A stretch of 41,790 nucleotides of DNA from an archaeon (GCA_016550425.1 JABXGS010000031.1:1-41790); one strand, 5' to 3'. Shown: positions 14,634 through 23,774, counted from the first letter of the stretch. Numbers and translations: made by a program. The notes: generated from the sequence alone by a model not told the origin.

Positions 14634-16067
14634 TTAGCCAATTTTGGCTTCGAGCACATCTTTAGCTGTAAAAACTTCGAGCACATTAGTTCGACCGGGA
14701 ACCAAGGCAGAGGCACGCACCACAACCACTCTTTCCTCGGGTTTGATAATTCCGTCACTGTGCAGCTTCTTGAAAGCCAGTTGAAGAAGTTCGTCCATGT
14801 CGTCACAATGCTTAATCAATAGGCTTTCGGTGCCCCAGATTAATTTCATCTGCCGTTGTACTCGAATATGTGGCGTACTTGCAACAATCCGAACGAAGGG
14901 TCGATATTTTGAAACCATGCGGGCCGAATAACCCGCCATAGTAAAAACAAGAACAGTTTGGACATCCAGATTCTTTGCCATGGTGACGACAGACCGACCA
15001 AGTTCTTCCGCAATAAGATGTTGCCCTGAATCATAGTAGGTTAAATCGCGTTGGGGAAATGACGGTATCACTTGTTGCCCAATCGTTTCCATGACCCGAA
15101 CCGCAGCAACTGGATGTCGCCCAACTGCTGTCTCAGCTGAAAGCATTACTGCATCTGATCCATCTAGAATAGCGTTTGCTACATCGCTCGTTTCAGCCCG
15201 AGTCGGACGAGAATTATGCACCATGGATTCAAGCATCTGTGTTGCAACTATGACTGGTTTGCCTGCCTGGTTACACTTACGGACAATTTCTTTTTGGAGG
15301 AGAGGTACTTGTTCAGGTGGAATTTCGACACCAAGATCACCCCGCGCTACCATGATGCCATCACTTGCCTCCAGGATTTCGTCAAAATTTTGGATAGCCA
15401 TAATATGCTCGATTTTTGATATAATAGGAATATCAGTGCCTTCATTGCGCAGGAAGCCTTGGACTTTTTTAATTTCGCTTCGGCGCTTCACCGCTGAAAT
15501 GGCTACAAATTCTGGACCAAGTTCAACAATAAACTTGAGATGTTCGATATCTTGGAGTGTGGGTACAGCCATCCCTAAATCGACACCCGGAACATTTACA
15601 CCTTTATTCGTGCTCATTTCTCCACCAGTCACCACGGAACAATGGATTTCCGATCCCCGAATCTTATCGACATGAAGTTCGACGATTCCATCATTAACGA
15701 AGATGCTTTGACCAGCTTTGATTAGTTTAGTGAGAGTCTTTAGCGATACACTGACACGGGCGGCATCTCCTTCGATGTCTTCCGTTGTTAAAGTAATTTG
15801 GTCTCCTTCGTTTAGGGTGAAGGGAGATTTGACAATACCGATTCGAACACGGGGCCCTTCAAGATCCATAAGAATAGGATGATTGGGAAGATTTTCGCGA
15901 ATGCGATCAAAGCGCGTTCTATGTTCCTTTAAGGTTCCATGCGAGAGGTTAAGTCGTAGAACATCCATTCCCGCCTTTGCCATATCTAATAGCTTCTCTT
16001 TGCTTTGACAGGCAGGTCCGATTGTGCAGACAATTTTCGAACGGGTGGGAATCTTTCTTTGTTTCAC
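14634..16067 (-). CDS. pyk: Pyruvate kinase
   Basis: Makes pyruvate and ATP from phosphoenolpyruvate and ADP in the last step of glycolysis. It has RSKIVCTIGPAC at the start, LRLNLSHG, the substrate strand ISKIEHIMAIQNFDEIL with the catalytic Lys, the metal and signature block GIMVARGDLGVEIP, and the C-domain opening ATQMLESM with RPTRAETSDVANAILDG. The full 477 aa includes the C-terminal regulatory domain. The start is a GTG with GGTGG upstream. It lies 63 bases upstream of the CoA-transferase genes on the same strand and might be in one transcript with them. No odd substitutions were seen. Confidence 0.96.
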   Translation of the reverse strand: MKQRKIPTRSKIVCTIGPACQSKEKLLDMAKAGMDVLRLNLSHGTLKEHRTRFDRIRENLPNHPILMDLEGPRVRIGIVKSPFTLNEGDQITLTTEDIEGDAARVSVSLKTLTKLIKAGQSIFVNDGIVELHVDKIRGSEIHCSVVTGGEMSTNKGVNVPGVDLGMAVPTLQDIEHLKFIVELGPEFVAISAVKRRSEIKKVQGFLRNEGTDIPIISKIEHIMAIQNFDEILEASDGIMVARGDLGVEIPPEQVPLLQKEIVRKCNQAGKPVIVATQMLESMVHNSRPTRAETSDVANAILDGSDAVMLSAETAVGRHPVAAVRVMETIGQQVIPSFPQRDLTYYDSGQHLIAEELGRSVVTMAKNLDVQTVLVFTMAGYSARMVSKYRPFVRIVASTPHIRVQRQMKLIWGTESLLIKHCDDMDELLQLAFKKLHSDGIIKPEERVVVVRASALVPGRTNVLEVFTAKDVLEAKIG

Positions 16068-16202
16068 CTTTCCACCACATCTCAGGGTATAGGAGACACC
16101 ATTTCTGCAAACCTAATTAGTGTTACTACCAGACGTGTTGCCCTGGATATTAGATTGGGATTAAACCATAGAAAACCGCCTTACAGTCTACACCATTGTA
16201 GG

Positions 16203-16373
16203 TTATTCTTCATAATCCATTCCCAAGAATAACCCAGTTATCAGAATGAATGCGACCAGAAGGCTAAGGAAAATAAAAAAATAATTGCTTGTAAAAATAG
16301 CGATGGGAACGCTAATTCCCACGGCTCCCCCAATAATTGCTCCTATACTTCCATTTCGTTCTGATTTTTTCAC
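16203..16373 (-). CDS. Small membrane protein, two spans (56 aa)
   Basis: Found by reading the gap between pyk and the MoaD-like gene. A GTG start at 16373 with GGGAG about ten bases upstream opens a frame that runs to TAA at 16203. The product has a basic start (VKKSERNGS), a glycine-rich span (IGAIIGGAVGISVPIAIFTS), a second span (YFFIFLSLLVAFILITGLFL) and an acidic end (MDYEE). An in-frame TGA just upstream limits the start. The rest of the 16068-16578 gap shows no other gene. The two-span pattern is coherent, but codon evidence alone is modest at this length. Confidence 0.5.
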   Translation of the reverse strand: MKKSERNGSIGAIIGGAVGISVPIAIFTSNYFFIFLSLLVAFILITGLFLGMDYEE

Positions 16374-16578
16374 TTTCTTCTTACTCCCTCATTCGTGTTT
16401 TGTGTGAGATATCTTGCATGATTTCAGATAAATGTTACAAAAAGACACACCATAAATGATTCCCTTAATTATAGAAACTTTATGCTCTCTCATGTATTAT
16501 GGATTGAAAATCACTTATCCTTAGAATCATCGTGACTTTTATAACGCGGAAACTCACACAGAGACAACTGAGCCAAGA

Positions 16579-16863
16579 ATGTACGTGACTGTGAGGTACC
16601 TCAGTGTCATTCGAGAAATCACCGGAACACGAGAAGAGGTGATAGAAGTTGACAATGGGTCGACAGTCGAAGACCTTCTTAGTATCCTTTCGAAGAAGTA
16701 TGGCAAAGCATTTAATCGAATGATTCGATCTGGGCGTGATATTCGAGGATTACAAATCATCTATTTTATTGATGGGAAGAACATCGCAAATCTCGCAGGA
16801 TTCAAAACTCCAATTCATAATCAAAGTGAACTCGTCATTATTCCACCGGTAGCAGGTGGATAA
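16579..16863 (+). CDS. MoaD/ThiS-family ubiquitin-like sulfur carrier
   Basis: 94 aa with a beta-grasp pattern and a C-terminal Gly-Gly (PPVAGG), the site that is adenylated and loaded with sulfur in MoaD, ThiS and SAMP proteins. It opens with YVTVRYLSVIREITGTREEVIEV, the usual MoaD start, and carries STVEDLLSILSKKYG in the helix. Three roles are possible: molybdopterin synthase small subunit, thiamine sulfur carrier, or archaeal protein modifier (SAMP). No moaE, thiF/moeB or thiG is adjacent, so context does not decide. It converges with the NMT1-like gene, six bases apart. Confidence 0.9.
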   Translation: MYVTVRYLSVIREITGTREEVIEVDNGSTVEDLLSILSKKYGKAFNRMIRSGRDIRGLQIIYFIDGKNIANLAGFKTPIHNQSELVIIPPVAGG

Positions 16864-16869
16864 GGCTTG

Positions 16870-17814
16870 TTATATTAGGTTCCCAGGATCATTGTAATGA
16901 TGTGGGAGGGAATGTACCCTTTCGATGATGCTAGTTTCAAAAACATCGGCTTCTCTGAGACTTTTTTGAATATAGCCCATCTCTTGCAGCACTGGAATGA
17001 AAGCCAAAGTGGATTGAATGTATTCGGGGGGAAGGCTTGCACAATATTTGGGTGAGACACGAAACACTTGTTTAAGAAATGTCTCATCAACTATCCCGAT
17101 TTCTTTTACGGCTAGGGAGGCCGCTTTACTTGGATTCTCTCGCATGAGGTTACAGGCGTCTTCATGAATTGCAAGGAATCCTCGTACATCCTCTGGTTGT
17201 GCTTTAATCATGGATGAGGTAGCTACAATTCCATAACTGGGATTGTAGGGCCAAATGGAATTTGGGGGAAGCACCAGTTGAGCATCCAAATATTTCGTTG
17301 CAAGAACAGCTAGTGGAGGTGTTCCACAACCTCCAGCAACCTTCTCATCCTCCATCGCTTCAAGTATGAAATCCGCCCAGATAAAATTCTCGATTGTTAT
17401 GGAGGCAGCTAGTCCGGCATCAGCAACGAGTTTGCGAATAATAACGTCATGAATTGAGCCTTTTGAAGGAGTGCCAAGTTTCTTGCCTTCGAATTGTTGC
17501 AAAGCTGCTTCAACAGATCCGGCTTCTTGAAGTGTTTTGTACTCTGCAAGGCCAGTGACCACGGTTCCCTCAACATGCCCGCCACCTACACATTGGATAT
17601 CCAATCCTTGTTCCATACCAATCATTGCAGGGGGGAGCCCGATATAACCGAGGTCCAAATCTCCGTTCTTGAAAGCTTGAACTATGGCAGGTCCAGTGGG
17701 AAATAGCGTCCATTCGGCTTGCACCTTCATTTTCTCCTCAACCCAATGTCCCCCCATTAAAATGAAAGCAGTATGATAGGCGGTTGAGAGATGACCGATT
17801 CGCAGTACCGTCAT
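16870..17814 (-). CDS. NMT1/THI5-like (SsuA/TauA-type) binding-fold protein without signal peptide
   Basis: 314 aa with the layout of NMT1/SsuA-type substrate-binding proteins: LRIGHLSTAYHTAFILMGGHW at the start, FPTGPAIVQAFKNGDLDLGYIGLPPAM in the first lobe, GKKLGTPSKGSIHDVIIRKLV entering the second lobe, and a long helical C-terminus. It begins directly with the first beta strand and has no signal peptide, lipobox or anchor, unlike transport proteins of the class. No permease or ATPase of this type is nearby. It may therefore be a cytoplasmic ligand sensor or an enzyme with this fold, as yeast THI5 is. It converges with the MoaD/ThiS-like gene, so a link to cofactor synthesis is possible but not shown. 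Confidence 0.8.
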   Translation of the reverse strand: MTVLRIGHLSTAYHTAFILMGGHWVEEKMKVQAEWTLFPTGPAIVQAFKNGDLDLGYIGLPPAMIGMEQGLDIQCVGGGHVEGTVVTGLAEYKTLQEAGSVEAALQQFEGKKLGTPSKGSIHDVIIRKLVADAGLAASITIENFIWADFILEAMEDEKVAGGCGTPPLAVLATKYLDAQLVLPPNSIWPYNPSYGIVATSSMIKAQPEDVRGFLAIHEDACNLMRENPSKAASLAVKEIGIVDETFLKQVFRVSPKYCASLPPEYIQSTLAFIPVLQEMGYIQKSLREADVFETSIIERVHSLPHHYNDPGNLI

Positions 17815-17885
17815 GGCACTGAGTCTTCTCTGTCTTGTTCCACTTAATTATTATCCACGAATAATAATCCCTGATGGCATTGTTT

Positions 17886-19028
17886 TTAAAATGTCCAAAA
17901 ACCGTTGAGTGCCAGAATCCAGCGTACACCCAATGCGATAAAAAGAACGATATATGTGGCTGCGATATCCCAATAGACAGATCGCTTGGAGCGGAATGGT
18001 AGCCAAAAATAGGCGAAAAATAGCGAGAGCCCGAAATAGCTTACTGTAATCAGAATCCATCCAATCACCCCAATTGTGCGATAGAACCCAAGAATGACTC
18101 CAAAGAGGATGATGCCATAAAGGTGGTGAGCGATATAGGAGATCAAAGCTATCTGACCGTTAATTTCAAAGAGCCGACTAATTGGATTCCACCATTTCCA
18201 AACATCTACAGTCAATAAGACACTAGCTACAGCAAGGAGTGCCATGCCAGATGAAAGCAGGAAGAAACCATTCGTGAGAGGATACTGGCTCACAAGATCC
18301 CCAAGAAGAAAGAAAGGCAGAACTGCTAAGGATAGAATACTCCCAATAACAAGGGTGTCATAAACAAGCCGTCTGGGATTCGCGGGGGTTTCGAGTATCG
18401 CCTCTCCGATGAATGTGCCAATAATTGAACACGCAAGCCATGGAAAGAGCGGGGCTTTTCCTGTTGCAACGATAGCAGACAAATGATCGAACCAGGTTTG
18501 GGGAGGCGCATACTGAATATTGCCAACAGTTCCCACAATTACCTCATAATTTAGCCAAACACGAAATATAGGAGCCAAGAGTATTATCAGAATTGGGAGA
18601 AATACTCGATAACGCTTGGGAATGTAAAGGGTTAGCTGAGCAATAATCAGAGAGAAGCCGATGAGTTGGAGAATACTCCAATCCAGAATCCATACTGTCC
18701 CAAACATAACAACAGAAAAGAGATAGCCTAATCCCATGATTAAAAGCCCCCGCGACAGCACCCATTTCCAAATTGTCTTTGTGGAATCCCCTCTTTGTTG
18801 GAAGCGTGAGTTGGCCAAGACAACACCGATTCCTGCAACAATGTAAAAAAGAGGCGCTGGAATTATACCAAAAAAGAGAATCGACATCGCAATAGGTGAC
18901 TGATATCCACCACCAACGAAGGTTTGTCCGAAATGGTTGATAATCATAAACACCAATGCAACGCCACGAAGCACATCCACTGAAGCAATCCGACCGTTAT
19001 GCTCGATATGGACGTGGGATTCTACCAT
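17886..19028 (-). CDS. Multi-span acyltransferase-like membrane protein (DUF1624/HGSNAT-like)
   Basis: A 380-residue membrane protein of about ten or eleven spans. Its start, RIASVDVLRGVALVFMIINHFGQ, has the VDxLRGxA...NH pattern of the DUF1624 and heparan-alpha-glucosaminide acetyltransferase-like group; the His there is the usual candidate catalytic residue. FPWLACSIIGTFIGEAI and ISYIAHHLYGIILF are further typical pieces. Such proteins are thought to move acetyl groups across the membrane onto sugars or polymers. Nothing nearby identifies the acceptor. It lies upstream of the NMT1-like gene on the same strand, 71 bases away. The family call is at superfamily level only. Confidence 0.75.
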   Translation of the reverse strand: MVESHVHIEHNGRIASVDVLRGVALVFMIINHFGQTFVGGGYQSPIAMSILFFGIIPAPLFYIVAGIGVVLANSRFQQRGDSTKTIWKWVLSRGLLIMGLGYLFSVVMFGTVWILDWSILQLIGFSLIIAQLTLYIPKRYRVFLPILIILLAPIFRVWLNYEVIVGTVGNIQYAPPQTWFDHLSAIVATGKAPLFPWLACSIIGTFIGEAILETPANPRRLVYDTLVIGSILSLAVLPFFLLGDLVSQYPLTNGFFLLSSGMALLAVASVLLTVDVWKWWNPISRLFEINGQIALISYIAHHLYGIILFGVILGFYRTIGVIGWILITVSYFGLSLFFAYFWLPFRSKRSVYWDIAATYIVLFIALGVRWILALNGFWTF

Positions 19029-19095
19029 GACTATCGAACCACATCAATTCTAAATTCAATGATAGGAAGGTTGCATTGATTTACTTCTATAAGAG

Positions 19096-20205
19096 CTAGT
19101 TGGTGAGGTCAGGATAAATTTCCTCAGCAAGAATTCGCGACACGTCGAAGTAAGTATAGGGAGCATTTCGCTTACTTACACCATTGATGATTTCGAAACA
19201 AAATTTGTTTGCTCCCGCATCCACAAAAGCCTGAATTTTCTTTCGTACTTCTTCTGGCGATCCTGCGAGCGTAATGGATTTGATTACGTCCTCGGGAATG
19301 TCACTAACAATCGGAAGCATCTTACTGATATCCAGTTTGGCAATATCATCAGCGTCGTAAGTTAGCAAACTAATAGTACTGGGGTGAATGCCCTGCTCAT
19401 GATAAATGGACGAATAATCTTCTTTCCAAAACCCTAAGGCAGCCAGTACCTGGGGTTGTAATACAAGCTGTCCACGTAATCCTCCAAGATATTGGGAGAC
19501 AATTCCTGGATCATCATGCATGAAAACCCGACCCCAGAATCCAGCAGCTAAAGTTGAAGGGTCACGATCAATAGTTTTCATATGTTGATGGATATCCTTG
19601 AGCCCGTCTCGGTACATTTCTGGTAATGTGGGAAAGGGGAACCAACCATTGGCGAGTTCAGCGGTCAATTTGCGGGTCCGAGGACCATTTCCGGCAATCC
19701 AAATCGGTGGGTGAGGTTGGGTAAGCGGTTTTGGTTCCAGAACCGCACGGTCCAACTTGAAGAATCGGCCATGATGGGTCATTGGTCCTGATTGGGTCCA
19801 CAGCAACTTCATGACTTCAATACACTCCTGCAGTCGGCTTACAGCGTTTTTTGAGTCAAATCCGTAGACCGCTAGATTCATCTTTTCACCCGCACCCACT
19901 CCTAGAATAAAGCGTCCTTTAGATTGATGGTCTAAGGAGACGGCGTTTTGGGCTAAAATGGCGGGATGAAGACGAATAGCATCGGTAACAGCAACGCCTA
20001 ATGACATTTCAGGTGCAAGTTCTGCAAAGGCACCTAGCATCGTCCAAGGAGAGAGAAAGGCATCAATGGCGAACGGAGGTAATCCTCGAAGATGATCAGG
20101 CACCCAACAAGTACTCCAATTCTTCTGTTCAATCATTTTCACAACTTTGGTTTTCACCAAATCCCAAGACCGTGAGTAAAAGAGTTGTTGCCCAAATTCA
20201 ATCAT
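19096..20205 (-). CDS. LLM-class flavin/F420-dependent oxidoreductase (Mer-like)
   Basis: 369 aa with the TIM-barrel wording of luciferase-like monooxygenases: STCWVPDHLRGLPP near the start, LGVAVTDAIRLHPAILAQNAVSLDHQSKGRFILGVGAGE through the first third, EPKPLTQPHPPIWIAGNGPRTRKL in the middle, and ITLAGSPEEVRKKIQAFVDAGA near the end. In archaea these mostly use coenzyme F420, and the closest enzyme type is methylenetetrahydromethanopterin reductase, but Mer function cannot be assumed. A TTG at 20223 would add six residues; the ATG at 20205 gives the usual start IEFGQQL. No one-carbon pathway gene is adjacent. Confidence 0.88.
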   Translation of the reverse strand: MIEFGQQLFYSRSWDLVKTKVVKMIEQKNWSTCWVPDHLRGLPPFAIDAFLSPWTMLGAFAELAPEMSLGVAVTDAIRLHPAILAQNAVSLDHQSKGRFILGVGAGEKMNLAVYGFDSKNAVSRLQECIEVMKLLWTQSGPMTHHGRFFKLDRAVLEPKPLTQPHPPIWIAGNGPRTRKLTAELANGWFPFPTLPEMYRDGLKDIHQHMKTIDRDPSTLAAGFWGRVFMHDDPGIVSQYLGGLRGQLVLQPQVLAALGFWKEDYSSIYHEQGIHPSTISLLTYDADDIAKLDISKMLPIVSDIPEDVIKSITLAGSPEEVRKKIQAFVDAGANKFCFEIINGVSKRNAPYTYFDVSRILAEEIYPDLTN

Positions 20206-20275
20206 TGCATTCAGAACACCCAAGAGCTTATTGGTCTATCATTCACTTCTGGGGATTCTTATATGTGCTTTCAGT

Positions 20276-20485
20276 CTAACCTGGGTTTCGTCTTGAAGTC
20301 AAGATAATGAGAAGAAGTGAAATAATAACAATCGCGAAAATAACCCACCACACCCAGCCCATCCAAATCGGAGTTCCCTCAACTAGCGTCCAACCTCCGT
20401 ATACTGCCATATATCCAGAAATTGTCAACACAATCACAGTCATAAAACCAATGCATGCAACATCAAGTTTCCCGAGCCCTGCCAT
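20276..20485 (-). CDS. Small membrane protein, two spans (69 aa)
   Basis: Two clear membrane segments, near residues 12-30 and 42-62, joined by a Trp- and Gly-rich turn (GGWTLVEGTPIWMGWVWW), with a basic end TSRRNPG. A GGAG lies ten bases before the ATG. It ends upstream of the LLM oxidoreductase on the same strand. No family is recognised. The signal and composition support a real gene; its job is unknown. Confidence 0.6.
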   Translation of the reverse strand: MAGLGKLDVACIGFMTVIVLTISGYMAVYGGWTLVEGTPIWMGWVWWVIFAIVIISLLLIILTSRRNPG

Positions 20486-20706
20486 AAGGTCCGTCTCCTT
20501 ACTTCATCTCAGCAGAATTATTTCGGTTGTAGCCACTTCCTCAATCAGATGAGGTCAATTTGCCCTGATTATTCTTTGAATACACCACTATAAGGTTGAC
20601 GATTTTAGTGGATTGGATAACAACGCGCACACTTAAATTACCCCAGCCGCCAATGAGAACAAAAAGCCCTATCTGCAATTCGATTCCTCCGCGTTAGGTG
20701 AAATCT

Positions 20707-21765
20707 ATGATTAAAACGAAATTCACCGAAATGGTCGGCTGCAAACACCCCATTATCCAAGCGGCAATGGGACCCTTCTACACAACTAAATTATGTGCAG
20801 CTGTCAGCAACGCCGGTGCCTTCGGTATTGTCTCACATACGAATCTACGTAATATGGATCCCATCAAAGAAATGGAGAAAAACATCCTCGATGTGGTTGA
20901 AAATACTGATGGTCCTTTCGGCGTCAACATTCGAACAGCTCGACTCCAAATCGACTACCCTGAACTTATCAAACTGATTCCTCGGATTCGCAAAGAAAAT
21001 AAAAAAGTCAGGGAACAACTTCGAGTTGTTATCACCTCAGCTGGTGATCCTCGCCCAGGAGCACATCACTTCAAAGATGTAGACCCTGATTTGAAAGTCT
21101 TTCACGTCATTCCTGCGAAATGGCTAGCAGTCAAAGCCCTGAATCCTGACTGGTTCCAAAAGAAGTTCCCAGGCACCAAAGGTGTACTAGACGGAATCGT
21201 CGCAACTGGTTACGAAGGCGGTGGTCATAACTCATATGAAAAAGTTGCCACCACAGTGCTAACCGCCGAAATGGTGGAAATGGCAGGCGGCATCCCTGTA
21301 ATTTCCTGCGGTGGATGGTTTGATGGTAAAGGACTTGCGGGTGCTCTCGCTATGGGCGCTTCAGGTATCCAAATGGGAACCCGATTCATCGCCACAAAGG
21401 AATGTGAATTCCACGACGATTACAAGGCCCTTATATTACCTGCAACGGACGAAGACACTGTTGTCACTACTGGAGCCTTCGGACCCATTCGGTTACTTAA
21501 AAATGAATACTCTAAGACTCATGGTTCACCCGTACCCGACCGGGAAGCCCGAATGGCTGAAGAATCGTCTATGACAGCTGATGATCTCCTCGATGAAATG
21601 GAACGCTACGAACTTGTCTACAAGGGCGACGTCCAAAAAGGGCCCATCCTCGTTGGTCAAACCATCGGTGGTATTGACGAAATTCCCACGGTTCAAGAAG
21701 TCGTGGACCGCATCGTCAAAGAAGCAGAAATGCGCCTTAAGGCCGTAACAAAATTAGTGAACTAA
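20707..21765 (+). CDS. Nitronate monooxygenase-like flavoprotein
   Basis: 352 aa TIM-barrel flavoprotein of the 2-nitropropane dioxygenase/FabK group. It has QAAMGPFYTTKLCAAVSNAGAFG at the start, the central GYEGGGHNS with the histidine often used as catalytic base, SCGGWFDGKGLAGALAMGA for FMN phosphate binding and IQMGTRFIATKEC. The family oxidises nitronates or, as FabK, reduces enoyl-ACP; some archaeal members are of unknown use. A GTG at 20698 is possible, but GGTGA five bases before the ATG at 20707 supports the shorter form. A terminator follows. The upstream 220 bases hold only a weak CCACTA/TAGTGG inverted repeat near 20585-20611. Confidence 0.9.
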   Translation: MIKTKFTEMVGCKHPIIQAAMGPFYTTKLCAAVSNAGAFGIVSHTNLRNMDPIKEMEKNILDVVENTDGPFGVNIRTARLQIDYPELIKLIPRIRKENKKVREQLRVVITSAGDPRPGAHHFKDVDPDLKVFHVIPAKWLAVKALNPDWFQKKFPGTKGVLDGIVATGYEGGGHNSYEKVATTVLTAEMVEMAGGIPVISCGGWFDGKGLAGALAMGASGIQMGTRFIATKECEFHDDYKALILPATDEDTVVTTGAFGPIRLLKNEYSKTHGSPVPDREARMAEESSMTADDLLDEMERYELVYKGDVQKGPILVGQTIGGIDEIPTVQEVVDRIVKEAEMRLKAVTKLVN

Positions 21766-21781
21766 GATTCTGTACCTATTC

Positions 21782-21819
21782 AAGGAGCAAGCACTTTGCT
21801 CCTTAGCACCTTGCTTTTT
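21782..21819 (+). terminator. Nine-pair hairpin with T5 tract
   Basis: AAGGAGCAA (21782-21790) and TTGCTCCTT (21796-21804) form a perfect nine-pair stem with a GCACT loop, 16 bases after the nitronate monooxygenase stop. A T5 run lies near 21814-21818. The gap between stem and T-run is longer than in bacteria, but archaeal ends often depend on the T-run itself. Confidence 0.6.
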
Positions 21820-21957
21820 CCTATAAGGAGGAGAATACAGAGTTCCTAGATAATATCTAATTGATAATAGAAAGCGTTACGCCAATAGAATATCCACTGG
21901 AGAAGCTGAACAGAAGGATTAAGTGTCCTGGCGAATAGGAAATCAGGGGTAATTCGA

Positions 21958-22740
21958 ATGGCGTCTGAGACAATGGTTGCACCTGACGCTATTGCTGAAG
22001 AGGTACTTGGGGTTACAATCACTACTGTTGTCGATAACCAATCTGCTCAACCCGGATTGAATCATGTCTGGGGATTATCCCTGCATGTGAACATTCAGTT
22101 TCCAGGTCGGACTGAAGCACTCCTCATGGATACTAGTGGCAGTGCTCAAGTCTTCCGGCATAATGCCCAAGCATTGAATCTGGATTTTACCAATCTTCGG
22201 GCTATAGTGATTAGTCATTTTCACCATGATCATTTTGGGGCGCTTCAGCCAGCTCTAGAGTTGATTCAGCATACGGATCTGGTTACCTACCTTCCTGCTC
22301 ATCACGATGCGTTGGAGCTCACTTTGAGCCAAAGTAATATCCGTCGCATAGTTGCTGAGGAAGCTTCCATAATTCGGTCAGGAATAGCGACAACTGGAGC
22401 CTTAGGACCGAAGAAGCTCAAAGAACACGGCGTAGTCATTAATGTTGAAAGTGTGGGAATTGTCTTACTTACAGGGTGCGCACATCCGAAGGTAAGACGT
22501 CTCCTTCAATCTGCGAAGAAAGTTTTTCCCGGTCGTCGAGTCCATGCTGTAATTGGTGGTTTCCATTTGAAGACAGAAGAAGAAGGAGTCAATGTAGGTG
22601 AATTGTTTGTGCATGAAGATGTGAATCTCGTCTCACCATGCCATTGCACGCATAAGATAGCAAAGGAAGCCATCCGAAGAACTGTTGGCGATGATGTGTA
22701 TCGCGAGAATGGATCAGGAACCATCTTTTCCATATTGTAA
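21958..22740 (+). CDS. Metallo-beta-lactamase fold hydrolase (dihydropterin synthase-like group)
   Basis: 260 aa with a full binuclear metal site: HFHHDH at 87-92 fits HxHxDH, H176 lies in TGCAHPKV, and H203 in GGFHL; SPCHCTH at 226-232 closes the domain. The TGCxHP and GGFHL wording is that of the MBL branch holding MptA-independent dihydropterin-6-methyl-(ribofuranosyl)-aminobenzene-phosphate synthase-like proteins, which in archaea touch methanopterin synthesis. The exact reaction is not certain. GGGGT lies seven bases before the ATG. Its stop codon overlaps the next start by one base (TAATG), so translation is likely coupled to the glycosyltransferase-like gene. Confidence 0.88.
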   Translation: MASETMVAPDAIAEEVLGVTITTVVDNQSAQPGLNHVWGLSLHVNIQFPGRTEALLMDTSGSAQVFRHNAQALNLDFTNLRAIVISHFHHDHFGALQPALELIQHTDLVTYLPAHHDALELTLSQSNIRRIVAEEASIIRSGIATTGALGPKKLKEHGVVINVESVGIVLLTGCAHPKVRRLLQSAKKVFPGRRVHAVIGGFHLKTEEEGVNVGELFVHEDVNLVSPCHCTHKIAKEAIRRTVGDDVYRENGSGTIFSIL

Positions 22741-23774
22741 TGGCAAACCTGCTTCGGCTAATTAATCAACCAAAATTCAAGTTTTGGGGTTCGTTGTTAC
22801 TTTTGGGTTTATTTAATAGGACCAAGAGGGGAGGGATGTCGGGTTGGCTTATGAAACTAGAGCAACTGATTTTCACTACAATCGTTTTTCCTCAGAAAGA
22901 ATCTCAACTCAATACGCTACTTCTCATTGAGAGCATTCGAAACTTCGCTGGATCATTAGCAAAAAAGCCTATCTGGGTGTTTACACCCGAATCATCTCAG
23001 CCTCTCGAGGAAACCACCATAAAAGGTTTCGAAGCACTTGATGCGAAGTTGATTCCTTTTGCTATGGATCGATCTAAATTGCCTTTCTTTTTCGCAGATA
23101 CCATTCAAGCAATTGCATTTGCCGAATCAATGGCCGAACGAGACACCACCTTACTGGCCTGGTTGGATGCTAATACCATTATTCTGGGGGAACCTACCGA
23201 ATTTCTAATCCCTGATTCGAAGAGCCTAGCTTATCGACCTGTCCACCACACCCTTATTGGCTCGCGGTATACAGAACCCCTTGACCCCTTCTGGTCCCAC
23301 ATCTATAAGTCCTGTCAAGTCCCCCAAGATCGAGTGTTTCCCATGATTACCCATGTTGACGCGACACAAATCCGTCCCTACTTCAATGCGGGCTGTCTGG
23401 TTACTCGACCAACGAACCGGCTCTTCCGAATTTGGCACGACACATTCTTCGAACTCTACAAGAACCGTGAGTGTCAGGGATTCTATCAGCAGGATGAACG
23501 ATACGAAATTTTCGTTCACCAAGCAGCACTCTCAGGGGTGATTCTTTCAATGTTTCCCCCCGAAGAACTCCAGGCGCTTCCAAGTACCTATAATTACCCC
23601 TTACATCTTTTCAAAGAAGATGTATCTGACAACCGACCTTCCACACTGGAGGACCTGATCACAATTCGACATGAAGGTTTTTACAAAGACCCCGATTGGA
23701 TAAAATCAATCCCAGCCAAAGAACCTTTGAAGCAGTGGATTGAACAGCAGGTGTCCAAACACTCAAGCCTATAA
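22740..23774 (+). CDS. Glycosyltransferase-like protein, GT-A type (344 aa)
   Basis: No named family is certain. Several features look like a GT-A sugar transferase: LLAWLDANTIIL at 138-149, where D143-A-N145 stands in the usual DxD place; YFNAGCLV at 214-221; and FVHQAALSGVILS near 258-270, the place where such enzymes often have DQ. DxN instead of DxD would be an altered metal site. The N-terminus has a short hydrophobic stretch (WGSLLLLGLF, 16-25) that could touch the membrane. The ATG overlaps the upstream stop; a later ATG near 22836 or 22854 would remove this stretch. It pairs with the metallo-beta-lactamase gene. Confidence 0.65.
   Translation: MANLLRLINQPKFKFWGSLLLLGLFNRTKRGGMSGWLMKLEQLIFTTIVFPQKESQLNTLLLIESIRNFAGSLAKKPIWVFTPESSQPLEETTIKGFEALDAKLIPFAMDRSKLPFFFADTIQAIAFAESMAERDTTLLAWLDANTIILGEPTEFLIPDSKSLAYRPVHHTLIGSRYTEPLDPFWSHIYKSCQVPQDRVFPMITHVDATQIRPYFNAGCLVTRPTNRLFRIWHDTFFELYKNRECQGFYQQDERYEIFVHQAALSGVILSMFPPEELQALPSTYNYPLHLFKEDVSDNRPSTLEDLITIRHEGFYKDPDWIKSIPAKEPLKQWIEQQVSKHSSL

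Noticed and set aside
15091..15675. 194-codon plus-strand frame inside pyruvate kinase
   Set aside because: Lies antisense to a strongly conserved gene and has Ser/Arg/Thr-rich sequence without domain pattern; a shadow.
20640..20700. tRNA-like stretch with ATTCGATTCC
   Set aside because: No matching acceptor or anticodon stems could be formed around it.
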